This document shows positions 11,631 through 21,949 of a stretch of 64,000 nt of DNA, one piece after another. The stretch comes from Gymnothorax reevesii (taxonomy: Eukaryota; Chordata; Actinopteri; Anguilliformes; Muraenidae). Within the stretch, counting starts at the first letter, position 1; every line of letters starts with the position of its first letter. The DNA is taken from positions 43,344,493-43,408,492 of the forward strand of contig CM056588.1 of NCBI GenBank assembly GCA_029721435.1, read 5' to 3'. A model generated the notes under the pieces. It was not told the DNA's origin, searched no databases, and saw only the letters and a list, made by a program, of their open reading frames with translations. The position numbers and the translations under genes were made by a program.

Positions 11631-12702
11631 CTCATAAATGAAACACTCCAGTTACTGAAAAACAGCCGGGAACGGTGCAGTTCAAGTAAGCGTCTGTTTT
11701 TACACAGATAATTTATGCTTTGAATGCATTCGGGCGGAATTCTAGATTGACTTGCTGTGACAGGCATGGATTTGCGATCTCGCACTAATCCCGAGTTAAT
11801 GGCACGAATCAGAAAATTGCAGCCAACGTGTCCCCGTCTCTTTCAGTTAGAACGCCCCCACTCTGAACATCTCTCTCTAGCTCTCAAAACGCACTCCTGT
11901 CCTCTTCTAAGACGAGGAGCTAGCTTTAGCCACTAGAAAAAAATAAATAAACAACTTGGTTTTTTTAACTCGTCCCAATTTAGCATTGGGTTGTCCCGTG
12001 TAGCGTGTCATTGTCCGCACTTAGCATCTCATTAAAGTTTGACTGAAGTGAGGCACGGAGAATAGATGATGCTGGTGGTGGCAGATGTTACTAAAGCTTC
12101 ACCATAACAGGTTGCATGATGTTGAAAGCAGCTGAAATAGCAGAACTGGGAGCCAATCTCCCCATTAATTCGGACACAAATTCAAAGATAACTCAATGAG
12201 CATTTCCAGAGCTGCATTTTCACCTTTGGAGAGGGGCAGTCTTCTGTAATACATCTGCTGATATACTTAGAACTGGGAGCAAGAGGCATATTATGGAGGG
12301 AAAAAAAATCAATGAAGGATTTGTTGCCAGAGGGGGAATGTTTTTTATCCTCCTGATTTACCCTTGACCCCAACAAGGTATTTTTGACATTTTAAAGCAT
12401 GGTTGTGTTTAGAGTGATTTCAGGCATTTCCATTCTCTTATGTCAAGGGGCTTGCCCTCTTTTATGCTAGTAAAATCACAGTATACTCTTGAGCTATTTT
12501 GTAGTATAGTTCACAGTATGGTGGCAGTACAAAATAAAACATGGATGTCAATAATTTGGGTGCTCAAAGCTCATGAAATGTACGTGAAAAGAATATTTAA
12601 AGTATACTCCTAGTCTTAGTGAACTAAAAGAATACTAAAGTACAAAGCATACTTTCATGAACTAAATCCTGGTCCAGTATTGAATGACTAGCGATCTGCA
12701 CT
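11631..12702. other. Unique sequence without a recognised gene
   Basis: No coding or repeat family signal beyond short homopolymers. Near 12595-12660 there are repeated agtatact/aagtac words, suggesting an old dispersed repeat. Confidence 0.5.
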
Positions 12703-12800
12703 TTTTGACAGGTGGCACAGCAGTAGAGTAGTTGGAGGGAAGGTAGAGGGTTTGAATCTAGATTGGGGCCTCTCTGTGCAGAGTTTGGATGTTCTCCAAA
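12703..12800 (+). repeat. Fragment of a dispersed fish repeat (ggtggcacagcagt... type)
   Basis: The run ggtggcacagcagtagag, a gggtttgaat B-box-like word, then ggggcctctctgtgcagagt and ggatgttctcc follow a dispersed repeat I recall from fish genomes. A reverse-oriented relative is at 34650-34785. The family name is not certain. Confidence 0.45.
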
Positions 12801-14371
12801 GCCGCGATCCCACCAAACACTTTCAGTATGGTACCTCTAGAACTGGCACATAGCCTGTACAATGCACTGGTACCTAAACGCCTTGTTTGCATTTCCACCG
12901 CAGACAGAACTCAAATCAAGTCAAACTTTATATGCATAGTGAATTTCACGAACACTTGTCACAATGCACTTTACAGCAGAACCCTGACCTAAACCACCTC
13001 AAAAGCAATCCGACAAGGACAGCTGCATGAAAAACACCCAATGAGAACAGATAGACATAAACTTTTGTAGGAACCAAGCTGAATGACCTCCTCTGACTGG
13101 CTCAGGGTACGAGTATGCAATGCCCAACATGGTCAGTAAGTCAGATTAAAATAAGTCCTGGGTTGGGCATCAAGCTAGATGGGGCCGTAGCCCCAGCTGC
13201 ATCGATGGTGCATCAGATTGAGGTGGCGCCACTGCCCGGATGTTCCTGATGAAAAAAAAACGGGCAGCATTAGAGTGTTGGTCTGGGGTGGCGCCATAAA
13301 TTGGATGTGGTTGATGATACAGACCACACTTGGGCAGAGGCCCAGATGGCGATAATGGCAGAGATCGGGCAGCAGGCATGCTAAGGGACTTGGGGCAGAG
13401 CCCCGCCGTAGACATGGAGAGACAACACAAGAATCTTGGAGCCAGTGGAGGGCAGTGCTTAGCAGCAGGTACTAAGGATAGGTATTCTACAAAGTGCTGA
13501 CTCTGCCAGGAGCTTCCTATGTATGCATCGCTGCTGGGACAGAAAGAGAACGTCAATGTAATCATAAGAGAGGCAGGAAATCTATTCACTCCTCCAGAGA
13601 AGGGTACTTTTCTTTTCAGTATCCTAGGCCAGACAAAACAGCACACAATTTGCGCAAGCCAAATGGATGTTAAAAAAAAGACAAAAAAACAACAAAATTG
13701 GCTATGAGTCCAGCTCTAAAGTAGATCATTTGTTTTTAGAAAGAACGGCAGCTTTGATATGCTATGCTATGATTAACCACGATGTAGACTTGACGTTAAA
13801 CGATTTTTACCTTTCACAAACTTAGAAAAAAAAAAATGGCAGTATTTTAAAGTTTACTACGGATGCTTAGCTGTGACAGTTTGTCTATAAGCACTTTTCA
13901 CACTCAGGTCTTCATTTTTAACTGCAGCATTTTTTTTTCCTGAAAATATTCGTTGATTCTGTCCCAGCATTGTATATGATTGCCGACAATATGATTGCTG
14001 ACAAAGGCAGTCTAGCGAACTCTCATTTGAACTGCGGCCTACCGGATGCTAGTTATTTTCACTGTATTCCAGCTAAGCAGTGCAGTCTAGTTACATTCAT
14101 TGTGAGCTGCTGTTGCAGTTAGATTCCAGGTGTGTTGCAAAGGCCTGATCCGGGGGAGGGTGTTAATGGAACCCAAGGAACCCATCTCTTGCTGTGTTGA
14201 ACCTTGGTGAACTGACCACCATGGTCAGGTCAAGATTGAAAATGGAAGTGCCGGGTGCATCTACACACTTGGGCTTTGATATTGGCACTCAGGACAATGG
14301 GAGAAAATAGGTAGTGCAGTCACTGCAGAGATTGGCCAACATCCAAAAAAGGGGATTGTAGATACAAAAAA
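12801..14371. other. Unique or old repeat-derived sequence
   Basis: The part at 12905-13015 resembles a common fish repeat with caagtcaaactttatatgc and atgcactttacag words. The 158-codon minus-strand frame at 13170-13646 has no recognised domain and overlaps a repeat-like GC-rich segment. No gene is supported. Confidence 0.4.
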
Positions 14372-14600
14372 AATGCTAGGATAGCCACATTCGACAAGAT
14401 GTTACCGTGGAGACATGCCTTTTTGTTCAGTGGCTCGGTTACTTCACACAGAATCAACTATCTTCTGCTTTGGAGTGAGCAATTTGAACAAGGTAAGTCA
14501 ATACTATCCGAAACCACTCTGGTAAAGGCTTTGTAATAAAATAATTAGACGCAGTTTATGTGCCACTACATCTTCACTAAATTCACAAATGTGATCTTCA
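14372..14600. repeat. Direct repeat copy 1 (partner at 16062-16284)
   Basis: Shares gacaagatgttaccgtgg, ctttggagtga and the ttgtaataaaataattaga region with 16062-16284 in the same orientation, at diverged but clear identity. It lies immediately upstream of the Tc1 body. The partner is followed by only the Tc1 tail. The nature of the repeat is unknown. Confidence 0.8.
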
Positions 14601-14709
14601 GGTGCATTTAGAATGAGTGGAAAGCAAACATTTGCACTGAACTGTGCTCATTCACAGTACGCTTAACACTGAATTTATCGAGTCATGTTCACTTTTACAA
14701 GACATACCC

Positions 14710-15972
14710 AGGCCTGACTACTGCCAGCACAGTGGAATGTTAACGTTTCTTGAATAGAACCTGTCTGGCAATGTGAAGGAGGCAAAAAGAAGCACACGAT
14801 GCTGCAATCTAAAGAAATTCAAGAACAGATGAGAAACACCGTTGTTGAGATCTATCAGCCTGGAAATGGTCACAAAGTAATTTCAAGAGCTCTTAGACTC
14901 CACAAGCCAGTGACAACCATTATCCAGAAATGGAGAACATTTGGAACAGTTGTGAACCTTCCCAGGAGTGGCTAGAAAACCAACTTGTTGACAACCAAAA
15001 TGCTGCAACGACTCATTTAGAGGGTCACAAAAGAATCAAGAGTACTATTTAAAGAACCACACTCCTCACTTAGTTAAGGTCAGTGTTCATGATTTTACAA
15101 TAAGACAGCGACTGGGCAAAAAGGGCATCCACGGGAGAGCAACAAGGCAAAAACCACTGCTGACCAAAAAGAACACATGGGCTCATCATACTTGCCAAAA
15201 AGCATTTTGATGGCCCCCCAACCTCCACGGATATTCTGCGGTCTGATGATTCAAAAGTGGATTTTTCGGAAGACATGAACCCAGTTAAATCTGGCATAAA
15301 GCTGAAAATGTATTCCACAATAAAAAGATCATACCAACAGTCTAACACAGTGGTGGTAGAGTGGTAGTCTGAGGCCGCCTAGCTGCTTCAGGACCTGGGC
15401 AACTTGCCTATTTGATAAAACTATGAATTCTGTTCTCGCCCAGAAAATCCTGAAAAAGAATGTCAAGACAACAGTGTGTGACCTAACGTTCAGGTGCAGT
15501 TGGGTTATGCAGCAGGACAGTGATCCAAAGCGCACAAGCAAGTCCACCTCTGAGTGGCTCAAAAGAACCAAAAAGAAGGTTGAGTGGACTAGTCTAATTC
15601 TGATTTCAATCCAATTGAAATGATGTGGCGTGACCTCAAACAGGCAGTTCACTCTTGAAAACCCTCTGACGTGGTGAAATAGAAACAATTCTGCAAAGAA
15701 GAGTGGGCCAATATTCCTCTGAAGCAGTGCAAAAGACTCAATGCCAGTTATTGCGGCTAAGGGCAGCACAAATCGTTATTAGTTTATTTGGTTTGGGATG
15801 ACTCTTTACTTTCAATAAAAGAAAAAATCATTTAAAAGCTGAATTTTGTTTTTTTTCACATTGTCTTTGTATTTTATAAAATTTAGTTGGATAATTTGAA
15901 ACATTGGAATATCTCAAAATAAGCAAAAATACAAGAAATCAGGAGGGAGCAAATACTTTTTCGCTGCACTAA
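14710..15972 (+). mobile_element. Tc1-like transposon remnant with transposase pseudogene
   Basis: The 5' noncoding part (caggcctgactactgccagc, then agaacctgtctggcaatgtg) and the 3' end (ggagggagcaaatacttttt, then cgctgcact) are characteristic of a fish Tc1 family. Between them lies the decayed transposase gene. A clean left terminal inverted repeat was not found, so the 5' boundary is approximate. A second copy of the 3' tail is present at 16285-16522. Confidence 0.85.
14799..15780 (+). pseudogene. Tc1 transposase pseudogene
   Basis: The N-terminal paired-like helix-turn-helix region is readable: KEIQEQMRNTVVEIYQPG and VISRALRLHKPVTTIIQKW, ending at a TAG stop (14973-14975). Further downstream the catalytic region appears in broken frames, including QQDSDPKRTSKSTSEWLK (about 15510-15560), which carries the second acidic residue of the DDE/D triad. 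A PIEM-type block follows near 15615. Stops and frameshifts occur throughout, so no functional transposase can be made. In life the enzyme would cut and paste the element at TA sites in the nucleus. Confidence 0.9.
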
Positions 15973-16061
15973 ATATTATCAGTGCTACATAGCAGCAAAG
16001 CTGCACTCATTGCAGCGATAAGCATATTTAGGAGTACTGATATGAAACCTGACGCACATGC
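15973..16061. other. Short spacer between Tc1 tail and repeat copy 2
   Basis: Contains agcagcaaagctgcactc, a small inverted repeat (GCAGC/GCTGC), and no other feature. Confidence 0.4.
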
Positions 16062-16284
16062 AAAGGATAGCCTCATTGGACAAGATGTTACCGTGGAGAC
16101 ATGCCTTTTTTTTTTTTTTTTTTTTTCAAATTCTGTGGCTCTGTTTTTTTGCTCAGAATCTACAATCTTTGGCTTTGGAGTGAAAAAATTAAACAAGGAT
16201 CAGTCAATATTATTCCGAAATCACTCTGGTCACAACAAGACTTTGTAATAATATAATTAGAGCCAGTTTGTGTGCTATGGCATC
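16062..16284. repeat. Direct repeat copy 2 (partner at 14372-14600)
   Basis: Matches 14372-14600 in the same orientation, with a T-run expansion (about 16109-16127) inserted. It joins directly to the Tc1 3' tail at the gcggccaaaggcggcac word, as though the Tc1 body had been removed from this copy. Confidence 0.8.
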
Positions 16285-16522
16285 ATTGCGGCCAAAGGCG
16301 GCACAACCAGTTATTAGTCTTAGAGGGCAATTACAGTTTTTGAATAACTTTTCACCTTCAATAAATGAAATGATCATCTAAAAGCTGCATTTACTCACAT
16401 TGTGTTATATAAATATTAGATTAGATTAGAATATTGGATAATCTGATACATGTAAATAATGACAAACAGAAGAAAAAATAAAAGAAATGTGGAAGGGCCA
16501 AATGCTTTTTCACAGCACATTT
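16285..16522 (+). mobile_element. Second copy of the Tc1 3' tail, transposase body missing
   Basis: Parallels 15745-15972: gcggccaaaggcggcacaac, ccttcaataaatgaaatgat, then ggaagggccaaatgcttttt and cacagcaca. There is no transposase sequence. With copy 2 of the flanking repeat it makes a deleted duplicate of the preceding unit. Confidence 0.75.
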
Positions 16523-16529
16523 GGACACA

Positions 16530-16712
16530 AAGACATACACACACGCGCGCACACATACACACACACAATCATGTTTTGTTTTCATGTGTTGCAGATTCAT
16601 CCCTCACGCTAACAGTCATTCCCTAATCCCGAACCCAGACCATAACAGTAATGACTACATGCCTAACCCTGACCTTAACCTCACCGCAACCTTAAGCCCT
16701 AACCTTTAAATA
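16530..16712. repeat. CA-rich run and telomere-like degenerate CCTAA repeats
   Basis: 16531-16567 is CA/CG-rich. From 16620 to 16712 there are degenerate words such as cctaaccctgaccttaacc and agccctaacc, resembling the scattered CCTAA-type repeats frequent in fish. It is not a true telomere array. Confidence 0.5.
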
Positions 16713-17176
16713 CCCCGGTTACATTGTGCAGACCAAAGAAATGTGTCCATAAGGATGAAAAGATCTGGTATTCCATCACTCCCTCACCTCTGGAAACATT
16801 TAGTCCCCACACTTGTTCCCATATCTGGGGACATTTAATTCACACAATCGGCAGTCCCACCAGTTTTTCTAGATTTTGTGATCACATGAAATCCCGCAAA
16901 ATCAGCAATATGTCGCAATTTTTTTCCGATGGCCGCATATTTTCTGTTATGCGGCATAATTTCCGCAAAAAAAAAACAAAAATCCTTCACGAAAACCATA
17001 ACTCTTCTACACACCCTGCTGATGGCGTGTCTTTTCATACGCACACAGTAGCCTACCACTTCTCTGCAGTTACAGTCACATACGCTGCTCTTCATGTCAG
17101 ATGGAAGCAATGGTGCCAATGTTTGGCAATGGTTAGCGAGTCCAACAAATCCCATTTACCGTCTTTTATATCCGCA

Positions 17177-17461
17177 ATGGACCGAGCGAAACAATCTCCC
17201 TCGGTCCTACACGAAAGTGGAACAAAACTGTTTTGCACTCCATGCAACAAAATTCTCGAACATAGCAGGAAATCGTCCACAAATATCCACCTGCATGGTC
17301 AAAAACACCTCAAGACAGTGCAGACTTCGACGAAAAGGCAGAGACAGATAACGATGACCGAAACTGAGACAAGAACCACTGTGGCAGCAGCGGAGCGTAT
17401 AAAGCTAAGACATAACGTTATTCAAGTCATTGGTAGATATTGTTTGAAATTTCAGCAGTGA
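17177..17461 (+). pseudogene. hAT block 1: BED-type zinc finger
   Basis: ATG at 17177 starts MDRAKQSPSVLHESGTKLF. The finger follows: CTPCN supplies the CxxC pair, and HLHGQKH supplies two histidines spaced by five residues. A basic KRQRQ stretch follows. The same frame is open upstream to 16724, but that part lacks family features, so I choose 17177. The block resembles the DNA-binding half of CGGBP1-like proteins. It ends at a stop (17459-17461), and the true exon end is probably near NVIQ, about 17430, where the next block would join. Confidence 0.8.
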
Positions 17462-17652
17462 TATGTGAACGTAGCCGGTTTGTTATGCTAGCGAGCTCGT
17501 CCAGGTTGCAGAGCTAACGCTATTGCTATTTTACTCTACTTACAAATATTACAATTTTACGGTGTTATTTATTGTCCTTGAGATAAATGCTGCATACTTT
17601 ACCTTCCTATACACTTATTGCGCAGTGCAAACACTTATCTATGGTGTGATCT

Positions 17653-17870
17653 AGGCGGTGTTAGTGTAACGGTTAAGGAACCTGGCTAGCTAGGCTAGTA
17701 GCCTGGAAAGTGTGGGTTCAAATACCGGCTGCCACTGTTGTGCCCTTGAGCAAGGCACTTAACCATAAGTTGCTCTTGGGGAAGCTGACCCTGAAGCAAT
17801 TGGTAGTTGATAAATGTAAGTCGCTTTGGATAAAAGCGTCTGTTAAATGCATAAATGTAAAACGTAATGT
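17653..17870 (+). mobile_element. tRNA-derived SINE, V-SINE-like
   Basis: The tRNA-like head holds an A-box-like tagtgtaacgg (17662-17672) and a B-box-like GGTTCAAATAC (17715-17725), the internal RNA polymerase III promoter. The core has tgcccttgagcaaggcactt, and the tail has aagtcgctttggataaaagc followed by taaatgcataaatgtaa. Both are typical of teleost V-type SINEs. It lies in the first intron of the hAT pseudogene. Such elements encode no protein and are copied by a partner LINE. Confidence 0.85.
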
Positions 17871-18048
17871 CATCTAAATTTGTGGGGACAAAAATATTTT
17901 CTTACCTGAGAAAATCATTTTGTACCAGACAGGACAGAGTGTTTGAATGTCATTGAGATTTCACAGGATTAATACCTTTGGTGACTATGAAATTTATATA
18001 CATTTCCTTTGACCTTTTGGTGACCTACTTTTAAGCAGGTGGCAAGCT

Positions 18049-18072
18049 ACAGGTAGCTCATGAGCTACCTGT
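18049..18072. other. 24-bp perfect palindrome
   Basis: The half ACAGGTAGCTCA is followed directly by its complement TGAGCTACCTGT. Copies of tggtgacc flank it on both sides (18018-18025 and 18073-18080). It lies in the hAT intron; function is unknown. Confidence 0.7.
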
Positions 18073-18287
18073 TGGTGACCCATTAGCCTAATATCAATGA
18101 TGGCAGAAATATTACTAAGTTAGTGAACATCTGTAAGGTTAATGATGTTTTTTTATCTTATGTAGAAGATGTAATTTTAATTTTGTGGCTCATCCATGCC
18201 TCATAAATGAATGCAAACCCATACCACAATGGTGTGCTGGTGTGTGGTGAAGTGGAAATGTCACTGAAATGAGTTGTATTTTCGCAG

Positions 18288-18738
18288 ACATGTAAAGATT
18301 GGGTCCGTAGGTGCACCGCACTCAGTGTACCTCTTTCCAAAACTGACCATCCCCTGGTGAGGAAGTTTCTGGCAGAGAAAGTAATAAATGGTGGCAGCAT
18401 TCCCGGGTCTCATCAACTACAAGATAAGTACTTGGGAGATCTTTACTCAAAGGAAAAGGCAAAATTGAAAGAAAAAATATTGGGGAAACCAGTTGCTGTT
18501 ATCTTTGATGAGACACCAGATGCTGAGGGAAGGTGTGTGCTCAACATTTTGATTGCACCTCTGGAAAAAGGACTCTGGAAGGATTCTAGCCAATCTTGCT
18601 GAAACTATTTTCTTGGATGTATGCAGCCACTCCACAGTTTCGATGTCAGTGGTCGAAACACTTCAAGAGTATGACATCTCCAATGAAAATGTCATTGTCT
18701 TTGACACAGACAATGCAGCCTCTATGCTGAAGCTTTAA
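18288..18738 (+). pseudogene. hAT block 2: CGGBP1-like linker and start of the transposase catalytic region
   Basis: Follows an AG acceptor (tttcgcag, 18280-18287). Readable parts are TDHPLVRKFLAEKVINGGSI and, after it, KPVAVIFDETPDAEGRCVLN, where the D in FDET fits the first catalytic aspartate of hAT enzymes. A one-base frameshift at about 18561-18570 moves the reading to ILANLAETIFLDVCSHSTVS and NVIVFDTDNAASM, a probable second acidic site. The block ends at TAA 18736-18738. Confidence 0.82.
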
Positions 18739-18740
18739 AG

Positions 18741-19043
18741 TCTTTGTTTCCACAATCAGTTCACATAACCTGTATGGCACACATCATGAATTTGATTGGA
18801 GGTGCATTTCGCAAACCTCTCACTGAACTTAATGCATTCATGATGTAGTTTAGTCAGATGTTCTTCATGGCAGGGGGGCGAAAAAGAAGGTACCTGTCTC
18901 ACTTGGCAGCCAATCTGGGAGGCTGCAAAGCAACAATGGCACCCAATTCCTGTGCCACCCGTTGGAACTCCTGGTTCTCTGCAGCAGAATAACACACAAG
19001 ACACTTCTCTCTCTATGGGGAGTTTCTTCAATCAGAAATGCAG
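18741..19043 (+). pseudogene. hAT block 3: central transposase region
   Basis: In a third frame it reads SLFPQSVHITCMAHIMNLIG, the CxxH motif typical of hAT proteins, and later APNSCATRWNSWF, the conserved RW motif. TAG at 18846 and TAA at 18990 interrupt it. It ends at a plausible donor, CAG|GTAGG (19041-19048). Loss of one or two bases at 18736-18741 explains the shift from block 2. Confidence 0.82.
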
Positions 19044-19312
19044 GTAGGCATGAATGTAAATCCATAATACATCAGAACATTAACTAAGTTGTACACCTGA
19101 GGAAACGGTAACATTACATACATGATTCGCGATAAGAAAAGAAACTATTGATTGGAACGTTGTCTTGGACTTCAGTGCTAGCTGGTTACATACAGAGTTA
19201 TGCTTGTCCCAGTATACTCAAGAATGCAAACAAGTGAAATTTCAATCAGTTGTATTTATTTAATCTCATCACAAATCATTTTGCCTTTCTGCCTGTCTTT
19301 TTTCTCTCTCAG

Positions 19313-20108
19313 GTTTGTGGTCGTAGTGCTCCACATTCACTGGAAAAGCTCCATTAAATATTTGAAGATCCTGTGCAAGTCAAGTGTCTGCAGGTCCAGT
19401 TGAGCATAGTTTCAGACAAGTGCAAAGTGATGCTGCAAATTTCGGATGTTTTTCAAAGCAGATGGCCTGTGACAACAAACGTCTTTGATTACCTTGAGGA
19501 CTTGCAGATGAACGTAGCTGCAAACAAAGAGCTCCAATGAAGATGTTTGTGCTCAGTACTTCTCTCAATTCCAGTTGCCTCGGGAACAGCAATCGAAAGT
19601 TCTCAACCAGGTTGAAGAAGCATTCAGCGCTGCTGATGAGAAGCTGACTAAATACATGTCTAACGGACAACCTGGCATTGCATTTCTTAAGCAGGTCAGG
19701 GTCTTCCAACCAAGATGCATCCCTTTCATGACTAAAAGTCCCAACAGCTACACTGCCATGCCTGGCTTCTGTTCAGTGTTGTCTGAAGAGCTCAACAACT
19801 ACTTCAACAACTTGGGACCAGCAGCACTTCAAGCTGCTGCGAGTTGGACTGTTGACCTTGATGCCTTTTGGCAAGGTCTACTAGAAAGACTCCCCGACAT
19901 GAGCAAATTGGCTTTGAGGTGCAAGGATGCAGTGTCCAATTCGGCTGATGCTGAGCGCAGTAATAGCATTTACAAGATTGTTCTGTCAAGCAGACAGAAC
20001 TCCACATCGTGCAGTAACTTGAGGGCACTAGATTTCCTATACGATGATCAGCGAATTGAGTGTGACCTTTTGGAATCAGATCAGTCACTTGCTGAAACTG
20101 AGATGTAA
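19313..20108 (+). pseudogene. hAT block 4: C-terminal region with dimerisation motif
   Basis: Follows a pyrimidine-rich acceptor (tctctctcag, ending at 19312). The first part contains PHSLEKLH then a stop, and RWPVTTNVFDYLEDLQM. TGA at 19538-19540 marks a shift into the long final frame, 19539-20108. That frame includes YMSNGQPGIAFLKQVRVFQ and the hAT dimerisation signature NSADAERSNSIYKIVLSSRQ, then ALDFLYDDQR. The final stop is TAA 20106-20108. The last 177-codon stretch is intact, so decay is patchy. Confidence 0.85.
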
Positions 20109-20652
20109 AGTCATCATTTATGGTACACATGTTGTGCGAGCGTGTTTGTTCATGTTTGTAACGCTGGTTTCAGCAAAAGTGTTACAAGTGTCTGGTCATA
20201 CAGAGGTTTTTTTTATCAGTTTAATTCAGATCACTCTTTTTTCTAAGAAAGATCTGACAGGCTGAGGAAAGTTTGGGTCTATGTTTGCTGATCCCTACAA
20301 ATTAAAGAGCTCCGTCTTGAGGCAAATGAGGAAAGACAAAACTATTTGTCATTTGATGTAGGTCTACCTATTCTGCTTGAAAACGTATTACATTTATACT
20401 GTATGTTTTATGTTTTTTTTCCTCAGAATTACATATTTTGAATATTCTATGCACTACGGGGTCTATTTTCCCATTATTTCTCCCAAAAGTCCTTTTTTAC
20501 GTGATTGGAGTTAAGCGCTTTTGAGTTACGCGTATTCTCCCCTACGTGCTTCGATCACGCCCACAGCGCTTAACTTCAGAATGTAGGCGGCCTTATGAAA
20601 GACGTGTGACTAATGCAAAAGAGAGGCAGACTCAGTACAAAGCTCATTGATT
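20109..20652. other. Sequence downstream of hAT; possible transposon end near 20459
   Basis: gggtctattttcccattatt at about 20459 looks like a transposon terminus but no inverted partner was found. aagcgctt words repeat at 20513 and 20567. Confidence 0.3.
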
Positions 20653-20826
20653 ATGGCTATCAGGAAAATATGGAAAAAGTTTTTTCTGATTAACCATGAA
20701 GATGCATTTGTGGTCCATGGAAAACGCAAACCAGACTTTAAATTTGAATGTCGTTGGCCTGCTGATATCTCCAAACTGATAAGAAACAAAAACTTGTATG
20801 TCCACTATTCTTACATGCTAAATTAA
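20653..20826 (+). CDS. Small unrecognised ORF, 57 codons
   Basis: Starts MAIRKIWKKFFLINHEDAFV, is rich in Lys and aromatic residues, and reads through KPDFKFECRWPADISKLIRN. A gtatgt donor-like word lies at about 20796, so it could be the first exon of a spliced gene, perhaps of another transposon. No family was recognised and no downstream exon could be linked. Composition is non-repetitive, but chance cannot be excluded. Confidence 0.25.
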   Translation: MAIRKIWKKFFLINHEDAFVVHGKRKPDFKFECRWPADISKLIRNKNLYVHYSYMLN

Positions 20827-20868
20827 ACATTTTTTATTTTAAACTATATTTATCCATTTATATTATTT

Positions 20869-20894
20869 TATTATTATTATTATTATTATTATTA
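20869..20894. repeat. (TTA)n microsatellite
   Basis: Perfect TTA/ATT triplets flanked by AT-rich sequence. Confidence 0.9.
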
Positions 20895-21752
20895 AATTTT
20901 ATATTTATTTTTTATTTTCCTGTGAAGTTTGTCATTTTGAAGATACAAGGTTTTATATGCCCCTGTAATAGTAGGCCTATGTATGTCTGTACCAATTACA
21001 AGAAGTAATTCAGACATCTCTTTTTTCATCCCCCGCTTCACGCTAATTGCTATAGCATTGGCCTCCGTCCCTCCGTCCATACGTCCGTACAGACACATAA
21101 AATTGAGGCGGCGGTGGATATTGCCATGTTTTTGGCAAACAATTGTTATTTCTTACTCTAGCCATCATGGCATTAAAGCTATGCAAACAAATTGCCGTGA
21201 TAATGAAATAATAAATAAAGAATTTAGCGCTTCTCAACCAGCACAATCAGATCATTCAAAATGTGTCCCTCCTACACCAGCCTGTTTGTTTCATGGAAGA
21301 AATAGAAGAAGACAAAGGGAACATTCTAGTCACACAAAAAAAGACAAAGACAGTTTGTCATCAATTATCCCATTTACTGATAATGATTCTTCCCATGTCG
21401 GCTATTCTTTATAGGCTAAAATTGATTAACAAATGGGTAGTGCTTTAGCGTTGGCCAGGGTAGGGCTCAATCTAGAGTAGCCTATTTAATAATATCTTTA
21501 TTCACACATTAGAATACACAGTATTATCAATGGTAAAAAAAAATTACAAAGACGCAAGTTAGTTAATACAGATATCCTCAATTAGAAAATCAATCTCACT
21601 CGTGAGAATATCACAACTTTTTAGATTATCACGAACATATAGGGCAGTCGCATTTGTTGATAGAACATGACGACAATGATGTGTTTGTATACATTGCGTA
21701 CACAAGCATTTTGATTTTTGAGCACGAGTTACTGCGTTAGAATGTGAGATTT
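20895..21752. other. AT-rich sequence without a recognised gene
   Basis: The 143-codon frame at 20983-21414 has no domain and low confidence. Two cttacgtccgt-like words occur near 21070-21090. No repeat family was recognised. Confidence 0.45.
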
Positions 21753-21819
21753 TGTGTGTGTGTGTATGTGTGTGTGTGTGTTTGTGAGTGAGTGAGAGAG
21801 AGAGAGAGCGAGAGAGATC
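21753..21819. repeat. Compound (GT)n-(GA)n microsatellite
   Basis: GT repeats with one interruption lead into GAGT and GA repeats. Confidence 0.92.
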
Positions 21820-21949
21820 GTTGGAGAAGAAGTTGAAAGGATCGGGCACTATTGAAGCATCGATCAGCAACATATGAAGATGGATGGCAGTAAATCACTT
21901 TAGTGGATAAAGATGCATTTGTTACCTGGATTGATGGACATGGCTGTAG

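Larger units (their letters stand above)
17177..20108 (+). pseudogene. hAT-family transposase pseudogene with CGGBP1-like N-terminus
   Basis: Four coding blocks in order give a BED-type zinc finger, a CGGBP1-like linker, the hAT catalytic region and the C-terminal dimerisation region. The blocks are separated by apparent introns with AG acceptors and a GT donor. The N-terminal order, a finger beginning GTKLFCTPCN followed in the next block by DHPLVRKFLAEKVINGGSIP, closely parallels CGG triplet repeat-binding protein 1, a vertebrate protein considered derived from a hAT transposon. Frameshifts near 18568, 18738 and 19538 and stops at 18846, 18990 and 19355 make it non-functional. Terminal inverted repeats were not found. 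It is most likely a dead hAT element rather than a host gene. Confidence 0.85.

Noticed and set aside
16620..16712. Interstitial telomere array
   Set aside because: Words are too irregular for a true telomeric repeat.
16724..17176. Upstream extension of the zinc-finger frame
   Set aside because: Open but without family features; the first methionine of the recognisable region is at 17177.
17653..17740. tRNA gene
   Set aside because: A and B boxes are present but the cloverleaf is degenerate, and the SINE core and tail follow.
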